A stretch of 64,000 nt of DNA from Crocodylus rhombifer (GCA_038503035.1 JAVSML010024592.1:623674-687673), one strand, 5' to 3'; positions 1 to 11,905 are shown, counted from the first letter of the stretch. Made by a program: numbers and translations. The notes: generated by a model not told the origin, from the sequence alone.

Positions 1-674
1 GCAAGTGCAGAGTTGATGTTTGGCGTTCTTAAAGCCTGCACTTTGGGAGTGTGAAAAAACTTAGCTCCGCAAACTCTCCTGCTTTTGAGATGTTTTGCAA
101 AGTAGCTTTGGAAAGGGAGGATTTTTTTTTCATACTAGTCAGTATTACAGCAATGCAAGATCTGATAACAAATAAGTGATGGTGCTAAGGACCATGCATG
201 TTTATTAATGTTCCCTTCCCTTTTGTCTTGCCAAGGTGTTTTAGTTCTGAATCATGCTGATTTAATTTCTCATTGATCATGGTGAAACTTTTGTCTTAAG
301 GCTTAGTTTTCATAAGCAAGTTCTCTTGTGCTGGCCAGGGCTCTGAAGAGATCATGAAGATGATGCAGCTACGCTGGCCAAATTCCCTGTGTGGATGTAA
401 CTCCTGTCAGCAGAAGGCCAGCGTGTGTCACTGGCAGGAAAACTCCCAAAAGAGCTCCAGCTGCATCAGGCAGCTTGTCTGTCCTGTTGAAAGTGAGAGC
501 AGCAGTGGTCCCGTAGGGTAGATGGGCCTAACACTTTAGAGAGACATATGACTGAGCTTTCCCTTTAGCTTAATAAATATTTTTTTTACCAAGCAATAAG
601 CATTTTGTTGCTTCTCTAGACTAAACTTCTTGTTCCTCCAGTGCACCAGGGACTCCTATACACTTGCTCATTCA
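1..674. other. Unannotated non-coding stretch
   Basis: I see no gene, recognisable repeat or splice-flanked open frame here. The sequence is AT-leaning with ordinary complexity. Confidence 0.5.
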
Positions 675-861
675 TGTTCTAATTAGAACACTCTATTGTC
701 ACTTCGTTGTCACACGTATTAAACCTCGCATTTTACAATGGCTGTGGGGGTGCTTTATCTAAACCTCATTGAATGAGCTTTAGATAAAGCATCCCACGGC
801 CATTTAAAAATGTGTGGGTGCTTAATACACATGATGGTGAGCCATTTTAATTAGAGCAGCT
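675..861. repeat. Palindromic MITE-like repeat
   Basis: Two arms (675-763 and 777-861) are imperfect inverted copies around a 13-base centre. The best-matching inner part pairs 735-763 with 777-805 and shares TGCTTTATCTAAA. The outer arms share CTAATTA and GTATTAA blocks. It has no coding capacity. The layout resembles the repeat at 56430-56720, which also has a centre rich in CTTTA and TAAAG. I infer a non-autonomous DNA transposon; the superfamily is not determined. Confidence 0.6.
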
Positions 862-2207
862 GTCTGGGAACTGCCCTAATTAAAACACCTCCTGTCCTCA
901 CCCCTGAGCACAGGTATAGGCAGCTGTTTGCTGCTGCCCCCATTCTCCATGACAGAATCCCATGCTTCTTCCTCATGGTACAAACTCTGTATATCCATCT
1001 TCCCTCATGGTGGGGCCCCTGTGCACCCTCCCCCTCCATTCCATCTTCTCCCTGCAAAGGCCACCCTTTTCCCCCATTATATGGGCTCTGTATACATTTT
1101 CCTTCCCAGGTGTCAACATCAGAGTCTACTGGGACACCAGGCAGAGCTAAAATGGGATTTTGTTAGGCTGGAAGGTATTAGTGGGTACCATCAACAAGCT
1201 CTGATCTGCAGACAGTTGCAGGCTTGCTTGAAGCTGATTGGTCTGCCAGCTGGATGCCAGAGATTTGCCGTGTGCCCCATTTTCCTTTCCCGATTTTTTT
1301 TCTAATCTCCACCCAGATCGAGAGGGCTTTTTTTATGGAACATCCTCTGAAGGTTTTGAAGAGGCTGAATGTGTCGTTTGGACACAGTGCAATAATTTTG
1401 AATTGGAGAAAGGCCATCAGTGGCGAGGGGCCTCTGATGCATGTTCAACAGCACTAAGGAGGCCTGCGTGAGAACTACTGACTTAAGATAGCTTCAACTC
1501 AGCATGAGGTCCATTTCTTCAGGTTCTCATCATCACGTGATGTTTTTGTTGCAGGAAGTGAAAGGTCCCTCATACACTTCATCAGCATTCAAAGCAAAAA
1601 CATTCTGTTCTTTGAGGAGAATATGATGTCAGCAGGAAGAGGATGACATGGGATATTTCTTGCTTGTACTCCTAAAGTTCCTTTTTACATTTGGTGTGAA
1701 ACTTGCAGGTCTGCCAGCTCCTGCCTGAAACTGGGTGCTTCTTGCATTAGGGCTTTTCCATTCTTTAATTTCCTCTCTATTCCTACGAAAGTAAAATTTT
1801 GGGGGTGCCGATTTCAGGAAAGATTTGAGTGTCTCTTTTTGTCTGTTTTTGAAGCAGACTACAGAGCTGTTTGATGCAGTTGCTTCATACCTATCTTCAT
1901 ATATGGCCCATGTCATTCTAACAACGCAGCACTTGACAATCAGGTAATAAGAATTAACAAATACATTTTCATGACAGTCCTCTGAGTACCATTACTATTA
2001 TCCAAGAGAAATTGGGTGTTTTGCTTTAAGCCAAGTGGAGTAGCCAGGAACTGGACCCATATCTTGAGGGCTAATCCAGTGTCAATCACAAAATGATCCT
2101 TCGGCATCAGTTCTCTACTGTTTTTGAACCAGACTGACAAATCGGAGAAACAGGTAAATGTCAGAGCAGTGCTCTGCCCTCTTTTTCATAAGGGAATGGG
2201 CAGCCAT
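862..2207. other. Unannotated non-coding stretch
   Basis: Open frames of 60-125 codons occur here on both strands, but they overlap each other, show no recognisable domain and lack convincing splice flanks. I see no repeat family I can name. Confidence 0.45.
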
Positions 2208-2478
2208 CAGTGCCGGCTTATGACATGCTGAGGCCCTAAACTATGGCCATCTTAAGAGGCCCCATAAGATAAAAAGAATTCAATGTATGTATATTTTTGT
2301 CATACTAGAACGAAAATGTCCATATTTAGAGAGTCATTTTCTCATATCTCCATTATTTCCTTTATTTACCAAATGATTATTATACAACTTGATATTGAAT
2401 CAGGTTTTTTTTTCTTTTTTTAGAGGCCCCTCATATTGTGAAGCCCTAAGATGTAGCTAAAGCCTAAATCCAGCACAG
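2208..2478. mobile_element. Non-autonomous hAT-like MITE with 8-bp target duplication
   Basis: The ends are imperfect terminal inverted repeats: CAGTGCCGGCTTA on the left and CTGTGCTGGATTTA read inward from the right. The flanks are GCAGCCAT (2200-2207) and GCAACCAT (2479-2486), which match at 7 of 8 bases. That is the 8-bp duplication expected of hAT transposition. The AT-rich 271-bp interior has no open frame, so any transposase came from elsewhere. The GGCCC-rich subterminal blocks resemble the copy at 11416-11582. Confidence 0.75.
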
Positions 2479-4055
2479 GCAACCATAAACACCTGGCTGT
2501 CTGACCGGGCCTTTTGACTCAGGCAAATAGGAAGGACTGAAGAAGGCTGGTGATACATAATGGTCTCAGAAAGCCAGCAGGATTGGTGTGTGGTGAAGAG
2601 CAGCAGAGACAGGAGGGAATAAGCAGAACTGGACATAGTTTGTAGGCCTATTTGATCCCTTCAGCCATGGGCCCAGCCCACCAAATAACAGATCAGCCAC
2701 CACCAAGTGGGGAGGCCTCTGGGGGAGGGAGCAACAGATTCTGGGGGACAACAGATGACCAAAAGGCATGCATGTGGGTCACAGGGTCAAAGGGTGCACC
2801 AGCTGGGGACACTGAGCAGAGCACCCCAGACAGCGCCCACCAACCCTCAAAAGTGTCAAGAGAGTCAGTGCACACTGCTTCAGTCAGAAGGACTTGGGCC
2901 CCCTGAGAGTGGCATCAGGGAAACAGTTTGTAGGAACATATGTAGACCTTGAGGGGAGGATACGCTTCTCCTGGTGCCCCAGCTCCCTGTCTGGTACTCT
3001 CAGGAGGGGACCAGTGCTCCTGCCTGCCCCTCTGTGCATCAGCTAAGTGGGGAATGCTGGCTATCGGGGTGCACCAGTGTACCTCCTATCCATTGCCACT
3101 GCTCTTAATGAAGAGCTAGTTCATTTTAACAAGCATGGGGTCCTTAGTTTATTACCTAGTATGCCATATGTGAAACAGGGTAGAGACAAAAGCAAAGTGA
3201 AAGAGAGGGGAGAGAAGCTGAGCTAACAAACAGGAGACAAGGAGAAAAAAGCTGCTCCAAACTTGCACTGAAGGGAAGAGTGTTAAGCGTTCAGAGAGAA
3301 AATTAGCAAAGTGAGAAAGTAGTTGAAAAGGAGATAGCAACAGAAGGAGAGAAACAGCAAGGGAGAGAGAATAGGATAATGAAATATAAACAAAGAAAGG
3401 AAAAACCCAGAAAGAAGTCCACAACTTTTTGGCTTTATGGTCATTCTGATTTGTGTTCCTGTGTGTTCTAATATTTCCCTGGCAGATATTCCACAGCATG
3501 TACATACGTGGGGAGGGGGATTGTGGAACGTTACTGCTATGGGGAGCGGGTTTGACCCTTGCTACTTTGCAGCCTTAGTGTTAAGCATATATTTTAAAAT
3601 ATAACATGCCACGGCAGGTGTGTGCAATTAGAGGAGTGCTCCCCAGAATAGCAGACGGCTGTTGGTATTTTAGCAAATGGTGTTGCCCTTTTTTTCCTTT
3701 GTCTAACTGTGCAGAAATTTATTCTAAGATGCACTGTCTTTGGAGAAAACATTTTCCAAGGACCTGTTATTTTTTCCTCTTCATCTACTAATGTAACCAG
3801 ACAAAGGGAAAGATGTCATTTAAAACTGTCAGCCTTGTTGTGGTTCATTTTATGAGGATAAATTAAATTTACTACAATAGGTAGACATATTTCAAGCATA
3901 CTTGCCTCCGAAGGCAGCTTCCAAACTTCCTTCTTGCTGAAACTTAACATGATGGCAAAGACCTATACCTCCTTAATTAATGCATGCTTTTATATTTCAA
4001 TCAGACTTTTACACATTAAGTAATTCAGCATTGTAACACCCTTCATTTCCTGGGG
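2479..4055. other. Unannotated stretch with a purine-rich tract
   Basis: No gene is supported. The part from about 3171 to 3415 is strongly purine-rich (runs of GAGA, AAAG and GGAG). The long minus-strand open frame across it (Ser/Leu/Phe-rich) is explained by that composition. The rest is ordinary non-coding sequence. Confidence 0.5.
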
Positions 4056-4059
4056 TTCC

Positions 4060-4195
4060 TGTGGGTTGGTATTAATTTTCTTATCCCACTGGCATGGAGA
4101 CTGAGGCACGGAAAGTCCAAATGGTTTGCCCAAGGTCACACATCAGTGTGTGGCTGATTTGTCATTAGACTCCATGTGTTCTTTGCTCTGAGAAC
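4060..4195 (+). repeat. MIR-type SINE fragment
   Basis: The segment around 4081-4160 carries the MIR core signature: ACTGAGGCACGGAAAG followed by TTGCCCAAGGTCACAC. It is diverged and lacks clear ends. This is an ancient amniote SINE that is long inactive. Confidence 0.75.
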
Positions 4196-4199
4196 AAAT

Positions 4200-5637
4200 C
4201 CAACTTTTCTGATTATTTTAAATCATAATTCTGAATTTAAATATAGTTAAAACTGTGAGTGTTACGTTCAGAGATTGAACCTTGCCTTTTATATTTCTCC
4301 TTGGAGTGAGTTAGTTAGGGGAATCTCCTCCTGCTAGACAAATGGTGATAGTCATTCTTTGTGTAAATACAGTTATATCAGAGATGTGGCTGGCTGGCAG
4401 CATCTGTACTAAATGTATTGTTCAGTAATTATGGTCCCTAAATTAGACTTAGCTTTAAAAAAGGTGAAAAGGGGGGTTTATAGTCCGCACTGTATTCTTT
4501 CATTAATTTTCTGATAGAAGAGATGGGTGCAGGTTTGCTTAGAACAGGGACTGATAGCTAAGTTCCCCTGCCATACTGAAAACCCAAAGCCATCAACAGC
4601 ATCCTGCTAGGCAGGAGAACCTGCAGGTAAAATGAACAAGAGAAAAGTAGACGCAGATCACTCTGTTCTTATTCTTTGTGATGAATAAATTGCAATATGC
4701 AGATGAATAGCACAAATGATGAAAATGGTTTCCTGTCCCTTGGATACTGTTTCTCCAAATTTTCCTGAAGATAGCTCTCTGTGGTCAGCTAATTTCTTAC
4801 ACTTTGTAAGAGCTGCACAACTTCTCCTACTTTCCTGTGGAAATTATCCAGGGTTGCATATCTGCATGGGCACCAGGGTTGCCAGTTCACCACGCACATA
4901 GTACTGGGGAGAGAATTTGCGGTCTTCAGCAGTCAAAAACACAGGTGTCTTATACTGCACCCAAAAGAAGCTCCCATTCCCAACCACTGTTCTGGTAGCA
5001 ATATCCTTCTTTTCTAAAGTGTCCAGCTATTATAGCAGAGATTGCTATAAGGTAGCAAATTTAAGCCCATCAACTGTATTTTATCCATGCAGAACACAAG
5101 TGCATTTCGAAACTAGTTAAGTATGCTGTAGTGCATCCTGTGGTTAGCAATAGACAGACCTAATCTACAGTATTTAGTCTGTCTATTGTCAGTGTGTTTG
5201 CAAGTCATTTCTGGAGATGGAAAGAATGTTTCCATTTCTAACTTCTGTGATCCTCTAGGACTGAATTGGAAAGAGCTTTGCCCCGCCTACATCGGGCACA
5301 AGCATAATATGCCTCTTATAGTAGGTTGTGCACATTTTCTCAATATCCTGTTTTCTGGGCACACACTCTGACAGCTGGTGCTCTCTATTGTTTTATCACC
5401 AACACTGACACAAACATCACTGTGTTTCAGCATTAATGCTACATTGAGATAAGCAAGTTAGTTTGCATCACTCCGTTCTACTGTGCTGGAGCAGACATCT
5501 GCAGACTTGGGCAGATATCATCACTGTATTGGTTTGCACAAGAGTAATAATATAAAAGTTTTCCTTGTAAGTATAAAGATTAGAGACCTTGGGCTTTTTT
5601 TTTTTTGATAAAGGCTTAGATTTTTGTAATACAAGAA
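4200..5637. other. Unannotated stretch with one small hairpin
   Basis: No gene is supported. A short inverted repeat pairs CAATAGACAGAC (5148-5159) with GTCTGTCTATTG (5177-5188), with partly pairing bases between. The remainder shows nothing I recognise. Confidence 0.45.
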
Positions 5638-6240
5638 GAGGGGTGGGCAAAATACAGCTCATGGGTTGATTGTGTCCCAGTTTACCATTTGATTGTATCT
5701 GGTCCATAGCTGCCCTTGTGGTGCACCGCATGGGGCCAAGCCCTGCCCACTCCCACTTCCACTCAGGGCAACCTGTGCCATGCTCTGGCCTGCACCCACC
5801 CTACACCCACCAACTGTACCACCCCAACCCCAGATGCACAACTTCCCACTGGGGCTGCTTTGCTGCTGCCAGAGCCACCTGGGTACTGCTGAGCTCCCCT
5901 TGCCTCCAGCAGCTCCTCTTCCTGCTGTCCCTGCTGCGCCTCTCTGGGCAGCAGGTAGTGCAGAGAAGTGGCAGCAGCCATGGGGATGTGTGCCAGGCAC
6001 CACGTAACTAGTCAGGTGGGGAGGGAAGCTGCAGGTGGATAGCTCCTGCTGGGATGCACAGGGCTACAGCTCCTAGCTGCCTTTCACCCGTTCCACCCAC
6101 ACAGTGATGAGCAGCCACCTGCTGTGACCGAGTGGATGGAAATCAGCCCTGGGGAGGGGCTGGCCTGGTACTCAGGCAGAGCAAATGAACTCTGCCCAAA
6201 GCTAGAGTGCAGCCCTGCACTTTGCCACCTGGGATGGCAG
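5638..6240. repeat. GC-rich interspersed repeat, possible hAT-like element
   Basis: The left edge GAGGGGTGGGCAAA resembles the hAT-type end CAGGGGTGGGCAA used by other elements here. A GC-rich interior then differs sharply from the AT-rich flank. I could not find a matching right end or 8-bp duplication, so the right boundary is only a composition change. Overlapping open frames of 72-114 codons on both strands follow from the GC content and have no recognisable domain. Confidence 0.35.
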
Positions 6241-6273
6241 TGGAATATGATTTAACAAGATGCGTGATAGATG

Positions 6274-6463
6274 TGGTAGAGACATTCAAAAAAGTGCTCT
6301 AAGAAAGTACTTTAGTCTAATACCAAATCCATTGAGGGTTAACTTACAGCATGATCTGCTAATTTTAAAGTGCTCTAAGAGCCTTGAAAATTCAGTTCAG
6401 TTACAGCTTTAGAGCACTTTATGGGCTCCTAATATGCAGTAGGACTAATGTCTGTGTCTACCA
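6274..6463. repeat. Imperfect palindromic MITE-like repeat
   Basis: The outer ends read TGGTAGAGACATTC and, inverted, TGGTAGACACAGACATT. The inner arms share TTAAAGTGCTCTAA (about 6364-6380) and TTTAGAGCACTTTA (about 6407-6420). No coding capacity and no clear target duplication were found. Confidence 0.4.
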
Positions 6464-7104
6464 ACTGTGAACACCTTGCATCTTTCACTAGAACATAAGG
6501 TTCCTACTGCAGTCAGCAGCATGCTGCAGTGGATGGGCTAGTGCTCTGATTTGTTTTAGCAAATGTACTTTCCTGTGGCTGTACTGAACTGTTTTACATT
6601 CTGAGTCTCTAGGTCCTCATTGACTATATTATTTGAGACTGGTTTGAAATGAAGGTGATTATACATGGGTTGATTATTGTAACTACTCCTCCATCCTAGG
6701 GGAAAGAGAGGCCACAGGAAACAATAATTCTGAGCATTACTGAGTGGTCCAGGTATCATACATGAGTTATACTTTCATAAACTGACAGAAGCTTCTGAAA
6801 AATAATGGTAGTGTGTGATGCAGCCTCCTCTCCAACTCCATTATGTGTCAAGAAGAAGTGATGTTGTGTAGTAACATGGAGCATGGGACAAAGCATTATC
6901 CTTCCATTTTCATTCTTCCCTGGCTAAATCTTTGCGGGTCCTGTATTGATTAGAACATTGTTCTTGTTGCCATTGGTAGAACAGGCTAGGTTTCAGCATG
7001 CTCAGATGGGATGTCCAATGGCTCTTGAATCCTTTGAATTACTCATAGTACTCTTAAATAGTTTATTTTTTAATGAGTAGCCTTTATAGCTGGGGATAGT
7101 TGGA

Positions 7105-7187
7105 GATGGTCCTGCTTTGAGCAGGGGGTTGGACTAGATGACCTCCTAAAGTCCCTTCCAGCCCTGATTTTCTATGATTCTATGATT
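7105..7187 (+). mobile_element. CR1 LINE 3' tail, severely 5'-truncated
   Basis: It carries the CR1 3'-UTR signature GGTTGGACTAGATGACCTC, then CCCTTCCAGCCCTGA, and ends in the short terminal repeat TCTATGATTCTATGAT. About 80 bp remain. Strong 5' truncation is normal for CR1 insertions. Confidence 0.85.
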
Positions 7188-8021
7188 TTATTTTGGATGT
7201 GGATGGGGACCAAACCAGACAGTGAGAGCAAAAGTGAGGATGTGAGTCTTGTCTCATAGCATTTACATTCAAGACATATCTGTCCACTCCAGCTGTCCCA
7301 TGTGTGTTATTTTCAGCAATACAGTAATCCCCAGGAGGTCAGGGGGTGGAATTGTGCAAATATATTAGGTAAAAAGGCTTGGGAGTCCTCAGGCACTGCC
7401 AGAAGAGAACTTTAATACACAGGGGAGAGATGATCATGGTTTGCAGACTTGGCTAATCCCAAAGGAAAGCAGTGAATGTGGTGCTTTTGTGGCTTGTGAA
7501 ATCTGCCTGGTTGTTAGAGGTCACTTTAAGAGGACAGACCCATGTGTACGTGGCTTATCTTTTTTTACATTTGCAAGGAGCACCTGTTCTTTCCTTAACA
7601 ATCTATATATTTCTCCTTCTCTTCGTTTATTTTTAACCCCATATAAAGGCTTCCAACAGGTTTGAAAGATGCTGCAGATTACGCGGGTGCCTGGCAGCAC
7701 TGCTAAAGTTAAGGGCTGTTCAGAGTTTCCATTATAAATCTTTGTTTTCAGAGGTGTTAACTCCTAATTCTATTATGAGTTAATGTAGGAATACCCACAT
7801 TTTATTTAGTATTTTCCTAAACTTTCATAAACATCAATTTTGTTGACTTAACATTTTATATAATCACTTGGCCATTTGGCAAATTTGGAATATATATATA
7901 ATCTTTGTAATGATCAAGATTTCCCAAAGGTAATGATTTTGAGGGCCTGGTTTTCAGAAAGTGCTGATCCTCCATCATCTGAAAAACAGGCCTCTCTCAA
8001 TCATCTAAAGTGTGGGAGCAA
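7188..8021. other. Unannotated non-coding stretch
   Basis: No gene or named repeat is seen between two CR1 insertions. Confidence 0.45.
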
Positions 8022-8171
8022 GTTTCATAGTTTCATAGTTTCTAGGGTCGGAAGGGACCTGAGTAGATCATCTAGTCCGACCCCCTGCCATGGCAGGAAA
8101 GAGTACTGGGGTCAAACGACCCCAGCAAGGTGTTCATCCAGCCTCCTCTTAAAGACCCCCTCTCTTACCTC

Positions 8172-9738
8172 TTAAAGGGTAGGAGCCAGCACAACTTCTC
8201 TTGGAAGTTGGTTCCAGATCCTGGCTGCCCTGACAGTGAAGTAGCACCTCCTGATGTCTAGTCTGAATCTGCCCTCTGCCAGCTTGTGACCATTATTCCT
8301 GGTCACTCCTGGCAGTGCTCGGGGGAACAGGGACTCCCCCAGTGCCTGCTGGTCCCCTCTGACTAGTTTGTAACAGGCCACTAGATCCCCCCTCAGCCTT
8401 CTCTTCTGGAGTCTGAACAGGTTCAGGTCCTGTAGCCTCTCCTCATAGGGCCTGCCCTGCTGCCCCCTGATCAGGCGAGTGGCCCTCCTCTGGACCCTCT
8501 CCATGTTGTCCACAGCTGTCCTGAAGTGCGGCGCCCAGAACTGGACACAGTACTCCAGCTGTGGCCTGACCAGTGCCACATAGAGGGGGAGGATCACCTC
8601 CTTGGACCTGCTTGAGATGCATCTGTGGATGCACGACAAGGTGCGGTTGGCCTTCCTAACTGCATCCCCACACTGCCGGCCCATGTTCATCTTGGAGTCA
8701 ATGATGACTCTAAGATTCTTTTCCGCCTCTGTACTGACAAGAAGGGAGTTCCCTAGCCTGTAGGTATGGTGCTGGTTGTTCTTCCCCAGGTGCATCACTT
8801 TGCACTTGTCGGTGTTGAATCCCATCCTATTCTCATCCTGAAGACCAAGCCCTGGGGGACCCCACTGCCCGCATCCCTCCAGGCGGAAAATGACCCATCC
8901 ACCACCAGTCTCTGGGTGCGGCCCTCCAGCCACTTGGCGACCCAATTGACTGTGTGGGTGTCGACATCACAGCCCCCCAGTTTCTTAATGAGAACAGGGT
9001 GAGAGACAGTGTCAAAGGCCTTCCGAAAGTCCAGGAAGACTATGTCCACTGCTACCCCTGCATCTAAGGATTTGGTGATCTGATCATAGAAGGCCACCAG
9101 GTTGGTCTAACAGGACCTGCCACTAAGAACCCGTGCTGGTTGCCCCTAAGCATGACCTCCCCTGCTGGCCCCTTGTGGATATGTGCCAGAATAATTTTCT
9201 CAAACAGCTTGCCTAGGATCGAGGTAAGACTACAGTTCTCTGGCACCACACCAGAGCACCACGAGTGCTCATAAAGCCGTGCCAGGGGTCCTGCAATGAC
9301 CTCAGCCAATTCCTTTAGTACTCTAGGGTGGAGATTGTCTGGACTGGCTGACTTGAATACATCCAATCCCTCCAGAAGCTCCCTAACTAGTTCCTCACTA
9401 ATCCTTGGCCTAGGTGTGCCTCCCCTGGGGCCTGAGGGGGACCCAGCAGGGGGGTGACTGTTCCGATCCCTGCTTAGGAAAGTGGAGGCAAAGAAATCGT
9501 TAAACATGTTGGCTTTGTTGTCTGGTGTGACGACCAAATTTCTTAGCGTGTCCTGCAGGGGTCCTACATTACCTGGAATCTTCTTTTTACCCACTATGTA
9601 TTTAAAGAAGGACTTCTTGTTTTCCTTAATCTGGGAAGCTAGTCCCAGTTCCATCTCTGCCTTGACCTTCCTTACTGCCCCCTTACATCCCCGAGCAACT
9701 GCAGTATAGTCACCCTGGTGATGTCCCCTCCTTTCCAT
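8172..9738 (-). pseudogene. CR1 ORF2 fragment: reverse transcriptase with the catalytic box deleted
   Basis: Three overlapping frames cover the reverse transcriptase. The fingers region and the SPDNLHPRVLKEL block lie at about 9738-9064. Motif A appears as DFRKAFDTVSH and motif B as SGVPQGL in 8795-9097. The connection and C-terminal region runs from CKVMHLG to WNQLPREVVLAPTL in 8172-8945. Between VPQG and CKVMHLG only about 20 residues remain, where a full CR1 has roughly a hundred including the F/Y-x-DD catalytic box. That box is therefore deleted, near 8830-8850. With two frame changes, the enzyme is dead. Confidence 0.9.
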
Positions 9739-9906
9739 TGGGTATACGCCTCCCTTTTAGCTAGAAGACATTCCCAGATACTTTTGGTGAGCCATGGGGG
9801 CTTGTGTGCCCTCCTGCTCCCTTTGATCCGCATTGGGATTACCTCCCTTTGGGCTTGGAGGATCGTCTCCCCGGGACCTCAGTGCTTCCCTGACTATTCT
9901 CCTAGG

Positions 9907-10640
9907 TTAATTAAAGTTTGCCCTCCTGAAATCTAGGGCTGCTGCCTTGCTGCAGGCCTTTGCCACCTTGCGCTGGATGGTGAATTCCAGCAGGCGATGA
10001 TCACTATTGCCCAGGTGGTCGAGCACCCGCAGCCCCCTCACCAGGTCATCTCCCGTGGCCAGCACCAGGTCCAACAAGGCATCTCCCCTGGTGGGGCTGT
10101 GCACCTCCTGGGTTAGATGGAGGTCCTGTATCTCAGCTAGGAACCTACGTAAGCGGTCAGATCTGGCTGACTGCTCTTCCCAGCAGATGTCCGGGAAGTT
10201 CAGGTTCCCCATGACTACCACATCCTTAGACTTCACTACCTCCGTGAGCTGACCTAAGAATTCCTGGTTGAGCTCTTCCCCCTGGTTGGGAGGTCTGTAG
10301 TAGACCCCCACTGTTAAGTCTCTTTCCCCTTGACTGCCTTGTATTCTAACCCAAAACACTTCAGAGTGCCCTTCCTCTGATTCTTTGTTAAGTGATGAGG
10401 ATGGGTATTCCTCCTTAATGTAGAGTGCCATGCCCCCACGTTTCCTTCCTATCCTGTCTCTCCTGTACAACCTATAGCCCTTAACATTCACCACCCAGTC
10501 ATGTGTTGAGTTCCACCACGTTTCAGTGATCCCCACAATGTCCAGGTCGGTGTCAGCTAGCAGGAGGGTGAGTTCCTGCTGCTTGTTTCCCATACTATGA
10601 GTGTATTTAAGTTTATTTGTCTGTTGACAGTAACAGCATT
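9907..10640 (-). pseudogene. CR1 ORF2 fragment: apurinic-type endonuclease domain
   Basis: The frame encodes the LINE endonuclease, which nicks target DNA to prime reverse transcription. Visible motifs are MGNKQQEL near the start, DIVGITETWW (with the metal-binding Glu) and NSDHRLLEFTI (the C-terminal Ser-Asp-His motif). The block that normally reads GDFN appears as MGNLNFPDI, so the catalytic Asp is replaced by Asn. This frame ends in a stop at 9907, before the reverse transcriptase resumes in another frame. It is a relic and not a host gene. Confidence 0.88.
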
Positions 10641-10645
10641 AGAAC

Positions 10646-11055
10646 TGGGGCTAGACCCATGGCCATATAAATCAAAGGATCTGCTGTCTAGGATAGCTAC
10701 AAGTAGAACAACCATACCTGGGTTAGCACTGATACTGGCCCTCAGTTACCCATGTAACGAATACAATGTCAGCTGCAGAGTTTTGTGTTAAATGCCTTAA
10801 AGTTCAAAAGTAAGGGGGGAGGAGCCAGTGCATACAGTAGTTGTCAAATGTAAACAAAAAAGGTAACCCAGAATGTACACTGTTCTTGTGAAGCCTTATG
10901 GATTTGTTATTTCTAGTTTCTTCCTTCCTTTTATTCCCATCTGTCAGGTAATCAGTGATGATGGAGCCAGTGTCTCATCACATATTTGGCCCATGGTCTA
11001 GTTATCTGTTATCACCTTTTGGTTTGTATCTACAGGACCTAGGATTCTTCCAACT
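10646..11055. other. Unannotated non-coding stretch
   Basis: Nothing recognisable was found. It may include decayed 5' sequence of the neighbouring CR1. Confidence 0.4.
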
Positions 11056-11245
11056 GGGTGCGTCTACACGTTAATTAATGCACTTCAGGTAATGCACATT
11101 AAATCTACTACTTCCATTGTGAAGTACTAGAAAAATGCACATTAGCCTATTTTAACACACGTTAGCCAAAGAGCAGTTTTTCATGATGCTTCAATGTGCA
11201 TTGAAATAGGCTAATGCACATTAAAGCACACATGTAAACACATCC
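11056..11245. repeat. TCTACAC-ended palindromic MITE-like repeat, copy 1
   Basis: The ends are GGGTGCGTCTACACGT and, inverted, GGATGTGTTTACATGT. The interior repeats TGCACATTA and its complement, and contains TACTTCCATTGTGAAGTA. It has no coding capacity. Related copies lie at 23664-23916, 39215-39470, 62144-62777 and 63551-63800. MITE-like repeats of this kind (Chompy) are reported from crocodilians, but I cannot confirm identity without a search. Confidence 0.7.
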
Positions 11246-11317
11246 GCTGAGTATTAGCCAGGTTTAGGATTGCCTAGCTTCCATAGTGAGGTAAAGGCAG
11301 GTGCATTAATCCTGGGA

Positions 11318-11415
11318 TAGTTATTCTTATTTCCAGTTTACACAGAAGGAAATGTAGATGCAGAGCGATTGAATGATGAAATGAATCAATAGCAGAGCTG
11401 GGAGCAGAATGCAGG
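11318..11415 (+). repeat. MIR-type SINE fragment
   Basis: Diverged MIR core. TTATTTCCAGTTTACACAGA corresponds to the usual cCCATTTTACAGA block and is followed by AGCAGAGCTGGGAGCAGAAT. It abuts the hAT-like element that begins at 11416. Confidence 0.6.
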
Positions 11416-11582
11416 CAGGGTGATTAACAGATAGGCAAACGAGGCACATGGCCCTAAGTGAAAAAGGGGCCCAATTGTGCTTATTTACATATTATAATTG
11501 AGTGAAAAAGTAATATGCAGTATTAAGTAGGGGCCCAAAAGTCTGTTTACCCATGGCCTACTAAAGGGCTAATCCAGCCCTG
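11416..11582. mobile_element. Short non-autonomous hAT-like MITE
   Basis: The right end reads, inward, CAGGGCTGGATTAG. The left end CAGGGTGATTAACAG matches it with a small gap. GGCAAACGAGGCAC and AAGGGGCCCAA follow. The flanks are AATGCAGG (11408-11415) and AACACAGG (11583-11590), 6 of 8 identical, consistent with a decayed 8-bp duplication. It resembles the element at 2208-2478 in its GGGGCCC blocks. Confidence 0.65.
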
Positions 11583-11759
11583 AACACAGGAAGCCTGGCT
11601 CCTGTTCTACTAACTAGGCCATATAATTTATATGAGGGTTTTGAAAGATATTTCTGAACTGGCTCTAGTACAAATGAAGGCAAAAAAGAGCCTAATATGA
11701 AGAAGTCAATGGGATTCTTTCCCTAGACTTCAAAATGCTTTGAATCAGGCCCTAAACCA

Positions 11760-11905
11760 GGATGAGAGGTGTGGACTGAGCACTTGGGAGCCAGGAACTC
11801 CTGAGCTCAAAGTCATGATCTCATGCAGATTGGCTTTATGGCCTTAAACTGGTCACTCTGTGCAACTTGGAATCATATTAGTGAAATGGAGATTATCCTC
11901 TCTTT
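11760..11905 (+). repeat. MIR-type SINE fragment
   Basis: The 5' and central MIR portion is visible: GACTGAGCACTTGGGAGCC, then GGCCTTAAACTGGTCACT and GTGAAATGGAGATTAT. It is old and diverged. Confidence 0.6.

Larger units (their letters stand above)
8022..10645 (-). mobile_element. CR1 LINE, 5'-truncated, minus strand
   Basis: This is the longest transposon in the window. Read on the minus strand it runs from the ORF2 endonuclease (about 10640 down to 9907) through reverse transcriptase (9738 to 8172) to a 3' UTR ending in TCATAG-type repeats at 8022. ORF1 is missing, as usual for truncated CR1. ORF2 is broken into several frames. Its C-terminal part is close to the copy at 25931-26722 (same CKVMHLG and LEYCVQFWAPHF blocks), so both belong to one relatively young subfamily. 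The reading frame before the first Met continues upstream to a stop near 10643, which limits the visible element. Confidence 0.93.

Noticed and set aside
3152..3505. 117-codon minus-strand frame with hydrophobic stretches
   Set aside because: The hydrophobic look comes from a purine-rich plus strand read in antisense; no membrane-protein family fits.
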